Positions 11,463 to 24,900 of a DNA stretch of 64,000 bases are shown piece after piece; within the stretch, counting starts at the first letter, position 1; every line of letters begins with the position of its first letter. The stretch lies in the NCBI GenBank assembly GCA_964057225.1, contig OZ059900.1, forward strand, positions 13,097,638-13,161,637, read 5' to 3'. The translations under genes were made by a program, and so were the position numbers. A model generated the notes under the pieces. It was not told the DNA's origin. It saw only the letters and a list, made by a program, of their open reading frames with translations, and did not search any database. The stretch is from Auanema rhodensis. Its lineage: Eukaryota; Nematoda; Chromadorea; Rhabditida; Rhabditidae.

Positions 11463-14312
11463 CGCCGTATATGTGATCAGTGTACAAAGCTATACAAAGC
11501 TATACAAAGTTTTATCCTGTCAAACTATAATGTAAAAGACGCGTCATGTTCATGATCAAATTCATATTGCTTAATCATCTATAGTGTCATATAATCATAC
11601 TAAGACAGACAGTTTTCAATATTGCACACTCATGGTGTGCTTTCCAAAATGTATTTCCAACTCAGAAGTTCTCTGGTTAGATTGAGATACTACCTCTAAC
11701 TTGGGTAATTAAACCATATCTATTCAGGAAACTTATGAACTGTTCTAGCCTATCGCCGTATATCTGATCAGTGTACAAAGCTATACAAAGCTATACAAAG
11801 TTTTATCCTGTCAAACTATAATGTAAAAGACGCGTCATGGTCATATTCAAATTTGTTTTGCTTTGGCATCTATAGTGATCATATAATCATACTAAGACAG
11901 ACAGTTTTCAATATTGCACACTCATGGTGTGCTTTCCAAAATGTATTTCCAACTCAGAAGTTCTCTGGTTAGATTGAGATACTACCTCTAACTTGGGTAA
12001 TTAAACCAAATCTATTCAGGAAACTTATGAACTGTTCTAGCCTATCGCCGAATATGTGATCAGTGTACAAAGCTATACAAAGCTTTATCCGGTGAAACTA
12101 TAATGTAAAAGACGCGTCATGTTCATATTCAAATTTGTTTTGCTTTGGCATCTATAGTGTCATATAATCATACTAAGACAGACAGTTTTCAATATTGCAC
12201 ACTCGTGGTGTGCTTTCCAAAATGTATTTCCAACTCAGAAGTTCTCTGGTTAGATTGAGATACTACCTCTAACTTGGGTAATTAAACCAAATCTATTCAG
12301 GAAACTTATGAACTGTTCTAGCCTATCGCCGTATATGTGATCAGTGTACAAAGCTATACAAAGCTATACAAAGCTTTATCCGGTGAAACTATAATGTAAA
12401 AGACGCGTCATGTTCATATTCAAATTTGTTTTGCTTTGGCATCTATAGTGTCATATAATCATACTAAGACAGACAGTTTTCAATATTGCACACTCATGGT
12501 GTGCTTTCCAAAATGTATTTCCAACTCAGAAGTTCTCTGGTTAGATTGAGATACTACCTCTAACTTGGGTAATTAAACCAAATCTATTCAGGAAACTTAT
12601 GAACTGTTCTAGCCTATCGCCGAATATGTGATCAGTGTACAAAGCTATACAAAGCTTTATCCGGTGAAACTATAATGTAAAAGACGCGTCATGTTCATAT
12701 TCAAATTTGTTTTGCTTTGGCATCTATAGTGTCATATAATCATACTAAGACAGACAGTTTTCAATATTGCACACTCGTGGTGTGCTTTCCAAAATGTATT
12801 TCCAACTCAGAAGTTCTCTGGTTAGATTGAGATACTACCTCTAACTTGGGTAATTAAACCAAATCTATTCAGGAAACTTATGAATTGTTCTAGCCTATCG
12901 CCGTATATGTGATCAGGGTACAAAGCTATACAAAGCTTTAACAAGTCAAACTATAATGTAAAAGACGCGTCATGTTCATATTCAAATTTGTTTTGTTTTG
13001 GCATCTATAGTGTCATATAATCATACTAAGACAGACAGTTTTCAATATTGCACACTCATGGTGTGCTTTCCAAAATGTATTTTCAACTCAGAAGTTCTCT
13101 TTTTAGATTGAGATACTACCTCTAACTTGGGTAATTAAACCAAATCTATTCAGGAAACTTATGAACTGTTCTAGCCTATCGCCGTATATGTGATCAGTGT
13201 ACAAAGCTATACAAAGCTTTATCGGGTCAAACTATAATGTAAAAGACGCGTCATGTTCATATTCAAATTTGTTTTGCTTTGGCATCTATAGTGTCATATA
13301 ATCATACTAAGACAGACAGTTTTCAATATTGCACACTCATGGTGTGCTTTCCAAAATGTATTTCCAACTCAGAAGTTCTCTGGTTAGATTGAGATACTAC
13401 CTCTAACTTGGGTAATTAAACCAGTCTATTCAGGAAACTTATGAACTGTTCTAGCCTATCGCCGTATATGTGATCAGTGTACAAAGCTATACAAAGCTAT
13501 ACAAAGCTTTATCCGGTGAAACTATAATGTAAAAGACGCGTCATGTTCATATTCAAATTTGTTTTGCTTTGGCATCTATAGTGTCATATAATCATACTAA
13601 GACAGACAGTTTTCAATATTGCACACTCATGGTGTGCTTTCCAAAATGTATTTCCAACTCAGAAGTTCTCTGGTTAGATTGAGATACTACCTCTAACTTG
13701 GGTAATTAAACCAAATCTATTCAGGAAACTTATGAACTGTTCTAGCCTGTCGCCGTATATGTGATCAGTGTACAAAGCTATACAAAGCTTTATCGGGTCA
13801 AACTATAATGTAAAAGACGCGTCATGTTCATATTCAAATTTGTTTTGCTTTGGCATCTATAGTGTCATATAATCATACTAAGACAGACAGTTTTCAATAT
13901 TGCACACTCATGGTGTGCTTTCCAAAATGTATTTCCAACTCAGAAGTTCTCTGGTTAGATTGAGATACTACCTCTAACTTGGGTATTTAAACCAAATCTA
14001 TTCAGGAAACTTATGAACTGTTCTAGCCTATCGCCGAATATGTGATCAGTGTACAAAGCTATACAAAGCTTTATCCGGTCAAACTATAATGTAAAAGACG
14101 CGTCATGTTCATATTCAAATTTGTTTTGCTTTGGCATCTATAGTGTCATATAATCATACTAAGACAGACAGTTTTCAATATTGCACACTCATGGTGTGCT
14201 TTCCAAAATGTATTTCCAACTCAGAAGTTCTCTGGTTAGATTGAGATACTACCTCTAACTTGGGTAATTAAACCAAATCTATTCAGGAAACTTATGAACT
14301 GTTCTAGCCTAT
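11463..14312 (+). repeat. Ten-unit block A, C-unit block 3 (2850 bp)
   Basis: Starts are 11463 (R/D), 11754 (C-unit), 12046, 12327, 12618, 12899, 13180, 13460, 13751 and 14032. The order is R/D, C, cgccgaat-G with tcgtg loop, 291 G, cgccgaat-G with tcgtg loop, then five more units ending with a ggtattt Q unit and a cgccgaat P unit. The unit at 12899 is the most diverged (cagggtac, tttaacaagtca, ttttcaact, tttttagatt). The unit at 13180 is 280 bp because of a 1-bp deletion (aaccagtcta). Confidence 0.85.
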
Positions 14313-17163
14313 CGCCGTATATGTGATCAGTGTACAAAGCTATACAAAGCTATACAAAGTTTTATCCTGTCAAACTATAATGTAAAAGACGCGTCATGTT
14401 CATGATCAAATTCATATTGCTTAATCATCTATAGTGTCATATAATCATACTAAGACAGACAGTTTTCAATATTGCACACTCATGGTGTGCTTTCCAAAAT
14501 GTATTTCCAACTCAGAAGTTCTCTGGTTAGATTGAGATACTACCTCTAACTTGGGTAATTAAACCATATCTATTCAGGAAACTTATGAACTGTTCTAGCC
14601 TATCGCCGTATATCTGATCAGTGTACAAAGCTATACAAAGCTATACAAAGTTTTATCCTGTCAAACTATAATGTAAAAGACGCGTCATGGTCATATTCAA
14701 ATTTGTTTTGCTTTGGCATCTATAGTGATCATATAATCATACTAAGACAGACAGTTTTCAATATTGCACACTCATGGTGTGCTTTCCAAAATGTATTTCC
14801 AACTCAGAAGTTCTCTGGTTAGATTGAGATACTACCTCTAACTTGGGTAATTAAACCAAATCTATTCAGGAAACTTATGAACTGTTCTAGCCTATCGCCG
14901 AATATGTGATCAGTGTACAAAGCTATACAAAGCTTTATCCGGTGAAACTATAATGTAAAAGACGCGTCATGTTCATATTCAAATTTGTTTTGCTTTGGCA
15001 TCTATAGTGTCATATAATCATACTAAGACAGACAGTTTTCAATATTGCACACTCGTGGTGTGCTTTCCAAAATGTATTTCCAACTCAGAAGTTCTCTGGT
15101 TAGATTGAGATACTACCTCTAACTTGGGTAATTAAACCAAATCTATTCAGGAAACTTATGAACTGTTCTAGCCTATCGCCGTATATGTGATCAGTGTACA
15201 AAGCTATACAAAGCTATACAAAGCTTTATCCGGTGAAACTATAATGTAAAAGACGCGTCATGTTCATATTCAAATTTGTTTTGCTTTGGCATCTATAGTG
15301 TCATATAATCATACTAAGACAGACAGTTTTCAATATTGCACACTCATGGTGTGCTTTCCAAAATGTATTTCCAACTCAGAAGTTCTCTGGTTAGATTGAG
15401 ATACTACCTCTAACTTGGGTAATTAAACCAAATCTATTCAGGAAACTTATGAACTGTTCTAGCCTATCGCCGAATATGTGATCAGTGTACAAAGCTATAC
15501 AAAGCTTTATCCGGTGAAACTATAATGTAAAAGACGCGTCATGTTCATATTCAAATTTGTTTTGCTTTGGCATCTATAGTGTCATATAATCATACTAAGA
15601 CAGACAGTTTTCAATATTGCACACTCGTGGTGTGCTTTCCAAAATGTATTTCCAACTCAGAAGTTCTCTGGTTAGATTGAGATACTACCTCTAACTTGGG
15701 TAATTAAACCAAATCTATTCAGGAAACTTATGAACTGTTCTAGCCTATCGCCGTATATGTGATCAGTGTACAAAGCTATACAAAGCTATACAAAGCTTTA
15801 TCCGGTGAAACTATAATGTAAAAGACGCGTCATGTTCATATTCAAATTTGTTTTGCTTTGGCATCTATAGTGTCATATAATCATACTAAGACAGACAGTT
15901 TTCAATATTGCACACTCATGGTGTGCTTTCCAAAATGTATTTCCAACTCAGAAGTTCTCTGGTTAGATTGAGATACTACCTCTAACTTGGGTAATTAAAC
16001 CAAATCTATTCAGGAAACTTATGAACTGTTCTAGCCTATCGCCGTATATGTGATCAGTGTACAAAGCTATACAAAGCTTTATCGGGTCAAACTATAATGT
16101 AAAAGACGCGTCATGTTCATATTCAAATTTGTTTTGCTTTGGCATCTATAGTGTCATATAATCATACTAAGACAGACAGTTTTCAATATTGCACACTCAT
16201 GGTGTGCTTTCCAAAATGTATTTCCAACTCTGAAGTTTTCTGGTTAGATTGAGATACTACCTCTAACTTGGGTAATTAAACCAAATCTATTCAGGAAACT
16301 TATGAACTGTTCTAGCCTATCGCCGTATATGTGATCAGTGTACAAAGCTATACAAAGCTTTATCGGGTCAAACTATAATGTAAAAGACGCGTCATGTTCA
16401 TATTCAAATTTGTTTTGCTTTGGCATCTATAGTGTCATATAATCATACTAAGACAGACAGTTTTCAATATTGCACACTCATGGTGTGCTTTCCAAAATGT
16501 ATTTTCAACTCAGAAGTTCTCTGGTTAGATTGAGATACTACCTCTAACTTGGGTAATTAAACCAAATCTATTCAGGAAACTTATGAACTGTTCTAGCCTA
16601 TCGCCGTATATGTGATCAGTGTACAAAGCTATACAAAGCTTTATCGGGTCAAACTATAATGTAAAAGACGCGTCATGTTCATATTCAAATTTGTTTTGCT
16701 TTGGCATCTATAGTGTCATATAATCATACTAAGACAGACAGTTTTCAATATTGCACACTCATGGTGTGCTTTCCAAAATGTATTTCCAACTCAGAAGTTC
16801 TCTGGTTAGATTGAGATACTACCTCTAACTTGGGTATTTAAACCAAATCTATTCAGGAAACTTATGAACTGTTCTAGCCTATCGCCGAATATGTGATCAG
16901 TGTACAAAGCTATACAAAGCTTTATCCGGTCAAACTATAATGTAAAAGACGCGTCATGTTCATATTCAAATTTGTTTTGCTTTGGCATCTATAGTGTCAT
17001 ATAATCATACTAAGACAGACAGTTTTCAATATTGCACACTCATGGTGTGCTTTCCAAAATGTATTTCCAACTCAGAAGTTCTCTGGTTAGATTGAGATAC
17101 TATCTCTAACTTGGGTAATTAAACCAAATCTATTCAGGAAACTTATGAACTGTTCTAGCCTAT
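14313..17163 (+). repeat. Ten-unit block B, C-unit block 4 (2851 bp)
   Basis: Starts are 14313, 14604, 14896, 15177, 15468, 15749, 16040, 16321, 16602 and 16883. The first five and last two unit types match block A in order. The middle differs: 15749 is a 291-bp G unit, 16040 carries agttttctgg and 16321 carries ttttcaact. Blocks A and B therefore form a tandem ten-unit higher-order repeat with a partly replaced interior. Confidence 0.85.
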
Positions 17164-19723
17164 CGCCGTATATGTGATCAGTGTACAAAGCTATACAAAG
17201 CTATACAAAGTTTTATCCTGTCAAACTATAATGTAAAAGACGCGTCATGTTCATGATCAAATTCATATTGCTTAATCATCTATAGTGTCATATAATCATA
17301 CTAAGACAGACAGTTTTCAATATTGCACACTCATGGTGTGCTTTCCAAAATGTATTTCCAACTCAGAAGTTCTCTGGTTAGATTGAGATACTACCTCTAA
17401 CTTGGGTAATTAAACCATATCTATTCAGGAAACTTATGAACTGTTCTAGCCTATCGCCGTATATCTGATCAGTGTACAAAGCTATACAAAGCTATACAAA
17501 GTTTTATCCTGTCAAACTATAATGTAAAAGACGCGTCATGGTCATATTCAAATTTGTTTTGCTTTGGCATCTATAGTGATCATATAATCATACTAAGACA
17601 GACAGTTTTCAATATTGCACACTCATGGTGTGCTTTCCAAAATGTATTTCCAACTCAGAAGTTCTCTGGTTAGATTGAGATACTACCTCTAACTTGGGTA
17701 ATTAAACCAAATCTATTCAGGAAACTTATGAACTGTTCTAGCCTATCGCCGAATATGTGATCAGTGTACAAAGCTATACAAAGCTTTATCCGGTGAAACT
17801 ATAATGTAAAAGACGCGTCATGTTCATATTCAAATTTGTTTTGCTTTGGCATCTATAGTGTCATATAATCATACTAAGACAGACAGTTTTCAATATTGCA
17901 CACTCGTGGTGTGCTTTCCAAAATGTATTTCCAACTCAGAAGTTCTCTGGTTAGATTGAGATACTACCTCTAACTTGGGTAATTAAACCAAATCTATTCA
18001 GGAAACTTATGAACTGTTCTAGCCTATCGCCGTATATGTGATCAGTGTACAAAGCTATACAAAGCTTTATCGGGTCAAACTATAATGTAAAAGACGCGTC
18101 ATGTTCATATTCAAATTTGTTTTGCTTTGGCATCTATAGTGTCATATAATCATACTAAGACAGACAGTTTTCAATATTGCACACTCATGGTGTGCTTTCC
18201 AAAATGTATTTTCAACTCAGAAGTTCTCTGGTTAGATTGAGATACTACCTCTAACTTGGGTAATTAAACCAAATCTATTCAGGAAACTTATGAACTGTTC
18301 TAGCCTATCGCCGTATATGTGATCAGTGTACAAAGCTATACAAAGCTTTATCGGGTCAAACTATAATGTAAAAGACGCGTCATGTTCATATTCAAATTTG
18401 TTTTGCTTTGGCATCTATAGTGTCATATAATCATACTAAGACAGACAGTTTTCAATATTGCACACTCATGGTGTGCTTTCCAAAATGTATTTCCAACTCA
18501 GAAGTTCTCTGGTTAGATTGAGATACTACCTCTAACTTGGGTAATTAAACCAAATCTATTCAGGAAACTTATGAACTGTTCTAGCCTATCGCCGTATATG
18601 TGATCAGTGTACAAAGCTATACAAAGCTATACAAAGCTTTATCCGGTGAAACTATAATGTAAAAGACGCGTCATGTTCATATTCAAATTTGTTTTGCTTT
18701 GGCATCTATAGTGTCATATAATCATACTAAGACAGACAGTTTTCAATATTGCACACTCATGGTGTGCTTTCCAAAATGTATTTCCAACTCAGAAGTTCTC
18801 TGGTTAGATTGAGATACTACCTCTAACTTGGGTAATTAAACCAAATCTATTCAGGAAACTTATGAACTGTTCTAGCCTATCGCCGTATATGTGATCAGTG
18901 TACAAAGCTATACAAAGCTTTATCGGGTCAAACTATAATGTAAAAGACGCGTCATGTTCATATTCAAATTTGTTTTGCTTTGGCATCTATAGTGTCATAT
19001 AATCATACTAAGACAGACAGTTTTCAATATTGCACACTCATGGTGTGCTTTCCAAAATGTATTTCCAACTCAGAAGTTTTCTGGTTAGATTGAGATACTA
19101 CCTCTAACTTGGGTAATTAAACCAAATCTATTCAGGAAACTTATGAACTGTTCTAGCCTATCGCCGTATATGTGATCAGTGTACAAAGCTATACAAAGCT
19201 TTATCGGGTCAAACTATAATGTAAAAGACGCGTCATGTTCATATTCAAATTTGTTTTGCTTTGGCATCTATAGTGTCATATAATCATACTAAGACAGACA
19301 GTTTTCAATATTGCACACTCATGGTGTGCTTTCCAAAATGTATTTTCAACTCAGAAGTTCTCTGGTTAGATTGAGATACTACCTCTAACTTGGGTAATTA
19401 AACCAAATCTATTCAGGAAACTTATGAACTGTTCTAGCCTATCGCCGTATATGTGATCAGTGTACAAAGCTATACAAAGCTTTATCGGGTCAAACTATAA
19501 TGTAAAAGACGCGTCATGTTCATATTCAAATTTGTTTTGCTTTGGCATCTATAGTGTCATATAATCATACTAAGACAGACAGTTTTCAATATTGCACACT
19601 CATGGTGTGCTTTCCAAAATGTATTTCCAACTCAGAAGTTCTCTGGTTAGATTGTGATACTACCTCTAACTTGGGTAATTAAACCATATCTATTCAGGAA
19701 ACTTATGAACTGTTCTAGCCTAT
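17164..19723 (+). repeat. C-unit block 5 (nine units)
   Basis: 17164 (R/D, aaccatatc) is followed by eight units, 17455-19723: C-unit, cgccgaat-G with tcgtg loop, Q with ttttcaact, Q, 291 G, Q with agttttctgg, Q with ttttcaact, and a final Q unit at 19443 with tail aaccatatc. These eight units (2269 bp) are duplicated immediately downstream. Confidence 0.86.
19443..19723 (+). repeat. Chimeric monomer: Q head joined to D-type tail
   Basis: The 281-bp unit has a Q head and canonical core but ends with aaccatatc, which elsewhere marks only R/D units lying just before a C-unit (8892, 10318, 11463, 14313, 17164). It is itself followed by a C-unit at 19724. The switch must lie in the shared second half of the unit. 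It also has a private substitution, attgtgata. This is a likely crossover point for the 2269-bp duplication. Confidence 0.8.
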
Positions 19724-21992
19724 CGCCGTATATCTGATCAGTGTACAAAGCTATACAAAGCTATACAAAGTTTTATCCTGTCAAACTATAATGTAAAAGA
19801 CGCGTCATGGTCATATTCAAATTTGTTTTGCTTTGGCATCTATAGTGATCATATAATCATACTAAGACAGACAGTTTTCAATATTGCACACTCATGGTGT
19901 GCTTTCCAAAATGTATTTCCAACTCAGAAGTTCTCTGGTTAGATTGAGATACTACCTCTAACTTGGGTAATTAAACCAAATCTATTCAGGAAACTTATGA
20001 ACTGTTCTAGCCTATCGCCGAATATGTGATCAGTGTACAAAGCTATACAAAGCTTTATCCGGTGAAACTATAATGTAAAAGACGCGTCATGTTCATATTC
20101 AAATTTGTTTTGCTTTGGCATCTATAGTGTCATATAATCATACTAAGACAGACAGTTTTCAATATTGCACACTCGTGGTGTGCTTTCCAAAATGTATTTC
20201 CAACTCAGAAGTTCTCTGGTTAGATTGAGATACTACCTCTAACTTGGGTAATTAAACCAAATCTATTCAGGAAACTTATGAACTGTTCTAGCCTATCGCC
20301 GTATATGTGATCAGTGTACAAAGCTATACAAAGCTTTATCGGGTCAAACTATAATGTAAAAGACGCGTCATGTTCATATTCAAATTTGTTTTGCTTTGGC
20401 ATCTATAGTGTCATATAATCATACTAAGACAGACAGTTTTCAATATTGCACACTCATGGTGTGCTTTCCAAAATGTATTTTCAACTCAGAAGTTCTCTGG
20501 TTAGATTGAGATACTACCTCTAACTTGGGTAATTAAACCAAATCTATTCAGGAAACTTATGAACTGTTCTAGCCTATCGCCGTATATGTGATCAGTGTAC
20601 AAAGCTATACAAAGCTTTATCGGGTCAAACTATAATGTAAAAGACGCGTCATGTTCATATTCAAATTTGTTTTGCTTTGGCATCTATAGTGTCATATAAT
20701 CATACTAAGACAGACAGTTTTCAATATTGCACACTCATGGTGTGCTTTCCAAAATGTATTTCCAACTCAGAAGTTCTCTGGTTAGATTGAGATACTACCT
20801 CTAACTTGGGTAATTAAACCAAATCTATTCAGGAAACTTATGAACTGTTCTAGCCTATCGCCGTATATGTGATCAGTGTACAAAGCTATACAAAGCTATA
20901 CAAAGCTTTATCCGGTGAAACTATAATGTAAAAGACGCGTCATGTTCATATTCAAATTTGTTTTGCTTTGGCATCTATAGTGTCATATAATCATACTAAG
21001 ACAGACAGTTTTCAATATTGCACACTCATGGTGTGCTTTCCAAAATGTATTTCCAACTCAGAAGTTCTCTGGTTAGATTGAGATACTACCTCTAACTTGG
21101 GTAATTAAACCAAATCTATTCAGGAAACTTATGAACTGTTCTAGCCTATCGCCGTATATGTGATCAGTGTACAAAGCTATACAAAGCTTTATCGGGTCAA
21201 ACTATAATGTAAAAGACGCGTCATGTTCATATTCAAATTTGTTTTGCTTTGGCATCTATAGTGTCATATAATCATACTAAGACAGACAGTTTTCAATATT
21301 GCACACTCATGGTGTGCTTTCCAAAATGTATTTCCAACTCAGAAGTTTTCTGGTTAGATTGAGATACTACCTCTAACTTGGGTAATTAAACCAAATCTAT
21401 TCAGGAAACTTATGAACTGTTCTAGCCTATCGCCGTATATGTGATCAGTGTACAAAGCTATACAAAGCTTTATCGGGTCAAACTATAATGTAAAAGACGC
21501 GTCATGTTCATATTCAAATTTGTTTTGCTTTGGCATCTATAGTGTCATATAATCATACTAAGACAGACAGTTTTCAATATTGCACACTCATGGTGTGCTT
21601 TCCAAAATGTATTTTCAACTCAGAAGTTCTCTGGTTAGATTGAGATACTACCTCTAACTTGGGTAATTAAACCAAATCTATTCAGGAAACTTATGAACTG
21701 TTCTAGCCTATCGCCGTATATGTGATCAGTGTACAAAGCTATACAAAGCTTTATCGGGTCAAACTATAATGTAAAAGACGCGTCATGTTCATATTCAAAT
21801 TTGTTTTGCTTTGGCATCTATAGTGTCATATAATCATACTAAGACAGACAGTTTTCAATATTGCACACTCATGGTGTGCTTTCCAAAATGTATTTCCAAC
21901 TCAGAAGTTCTCTGGTTAGATTGAGATACTACCTCTAACTTGGGTAATTAAACCAAATCTATTCAGGAAACTTATGAACTGTTCTAGCCTAT
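19724..21992 (+). repeat. C-unit block 6 (eight units, 2269 bp)
   Basis: Starts are 19724 (C-unit), 20016, 20297, 20578, 20859, 21150, 21431 and 21712. Unit order and markers repeat 17455-19723 at an offset of 2269 bp, except that the last unit has the ordinary aaccaaatc tail. This is the last C-unit in the window. Confidence 0.87.
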
Positions 21993-24900
21993 CGCCGAAT
22001 ATGTGATCAGTGTACAAAGCTATACAAAGCTTTATCCGGTGAAACTATAATGTAAAAGACGCGTCATGTTCATATTCAAATTTGTTTTGCTTTGGCATCT
22101 ATAGTGTCATATAATCATACTAAGACAGACAGTTTTCAATATTGCACACTCGTGGTGTGCTTTCCAAAATGTATTTCCAACTCAGAAGTTCTCTGGTTAG
22201 ATTGAGATACTACCTCTAACTTGGGTAATTAAACCAAATCTATTCAGGAAACTTATGAACTGTTCTAGCCTATCGCCGTATATGTGATCAGTGTACAAAT
22301 CTATACAAAGCTATACAAAGCTTTATCCGGTCAAACTATAATGTGAAAGACGCGTCCTGTTCATATTCAAATTTGTTTTGCTTTGGCATCTATAGTGTCA
22401 TATAATCATACTAAGACAGACAGTTTTCAATATTGCACACTCATGGTGTGCTTTCCAAAATGTATTTCCAACTCAGAAGTTTTCTGGTTAGATTGAGATA
22501 CTACCTCTAACTTGGGTAATTAAACCAAATCTATTCAGGAAACTTATGAACTGTTCTAGCCTATCGCCGTATATGTGATCAGTGTACAAAGCTATACAAA
22601 GCTTTATCGGGTCAAACTATAATGTAAAAGACGCGTCATGTTCATATTCAAATTTGTTTTGCTTTGGCATCTATAGTGTCATATAATCATACTAAGACAG
22701 ACAGTTTTCAATATTGCACACTCATGGTGTGCTTTCCAAAATGTATTTTCAACTCAGAAGTTCTCTGGTTAGATTGAGATACTACCTCTAACTTGGGTAA
22801 TTAAACCAAATCTATTCAGGAAACTTATGAACTGTTCTAGCCTATCGCCGTATATGTGATCAGTGTACAAAGCTATACAAAGCTTTATCGGGTCAAACTA
22901 TAATGTAAAAGACGCGTCATGTTCATATTCAAATTTGTTTTGCTTTGGCATCTATAGTGTCATATAATCATACTAAGACAGACAGTTTTCAATATTGCAC
23001 ACTCATGGTGTGCTTTCCAAAATGTATTTCCAACTCAGAAGTTCTCTGGTTAGATTGAGATACTACCTCTAACTTGGGTAATTAAACCAAATCTATTCAG
23101 GAAACTTATGAACTGTTCTAGCCTATCGCCGTATATGTGATCAGTGTACAAAGCTATACAAAGCTATACAAAGCTTTATCCGGTGAAACTATAATGTAAA
23201 AGACGCGTCATGTTCATATTCAAATTTGTTTTGCTTTGGCATCTATAGTGTCATATAATCATACTAAGACAGACAGTTTTCAATATTGCACACTCATGGT
23301 GTGCTTTCCAAAATGTATTTCCAACTCAGAAGTTCTCTGGTTAGATTGAGATACTACCTCTAACTTGGGTAATTAAACCAAATCTATTCAGGAAACTTAT
23401 GAACTGTTCTAGCCTATCGCCGAATATGTGATCAGTGTACAAAGCTATACAAAGCTTTATCCGGTCAAACTATAATGTAAAAGACGCGTCATGTTCATAT
23501 TCAAATTTGTTTTGCTTTGGCATCTATAGTGTCATATAATCATACTAAGACAGACAGTTTTCAATATTGCACACTCATGGTGTGCTTTCCAAAATGTATT
23601 TCCAACTCAGAAGTTCTCTGGTTAGATTGAGATACTACCTCTAACTTGGGTAATTAAACCAAATCTATTCAGGAAACTTATGAACTGTTCTAGCCTATCG
23701 CCGTATATGTGATCAGTGTACAAAGCTATACAAAGCTTTATCGGGTCAAACTATAATGTAAAAGACGCGTCATGGTCATATTCAAATTTGTTTTGCTTTG
23801 GCATCTATAGTGTCATATAATCATACTAAGACAGACAGTTTTCAATATTGCACACTCATGGTGTGCTTTCCAAAATGTATTTCCAACTCAGAAGTTCTCT
23901 GGTTAGATTGAGATACTACCTCTAACTTGGGTAATTAAACCAAATCTATTCAGGAAACTTATGAACTGTTCTAGCCTATCGCCGAATATGTGATCAGTGT
24001 ACAAAGCTATACAAAGCTTTATCCGGTCAAACTATAATGTAAAAGACGCGTCATGTTCATATTCAAGTTTGTTTTGCTTTGGCATCTATAGTGTCATATA
24101 ATCATACTAAGACAGACAGTTTTCAATATTGCACACTCATGGTGTGCTTTCCAAAATGTATTTCCAACTCAGAAGTTCTCTGGTTAGATTGAGATACTAC
24201 CTCTAACTTGGGTAATTAAACCAAATCTATTCAGGAAACTTATGAACTGTTCTAGCCTATCGCCGTATATGTGATCAGTGTACAAAGCTATACAAAGCTA
24301 TACAAAGCTTTATCCGGTGAAACTATAATGTAAAGGACGCGTCATGTTCATATTCAAATTTGTTTTGCTTTGGCATCTTTAGTGTCATATAATCATACTA
24401 AGACAGACAGTTTTCAATATTGCACACTCATGGTGTGCTTTCCAAAATGTATTTCCAACTCAGAAGTTCTCTGGTTAGATTGAGATACTACCTCTAACTT
24501 GGGTAATTAAACCAAATCTATTCAGGAAACTTATGAACTGTTCTAGCCTATCGCCGAATATGTGATCAGTGTACAAAGCTATACAAAGCTTTATCCGGTC
24601 AAACTATAATGTAAAAGACGCGTCATGTTCATATTCAAATTTGTTTTGCTTTGGCATCTATAGTGTCATATAATCATACTAAGACAGACAGTTTTCAATA
24701 TTGCACACTCATGGTGTGCTTTCCAAAATGTATTTCCAACTCAGAAGTTCTCTGGTTAGATTGAGATACTACCTCTAACTTGGGTAATTAAACCAAATCT
24801 ATTCAGGAAACTTATGAACTGTTCTAGCCTATCGCCGAATATGTGATCAGTGTACAAAGCTATACAAAGCTTTATTCGGTCAAACTATAATGTAAAAGAC

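Noticed and set aside
13180-13460. CENP-B box, suggested by cgggt in Q units
   Set aside because: Only the cggg end matches; the required ttcg and the central a at their fixed spacing are absent.
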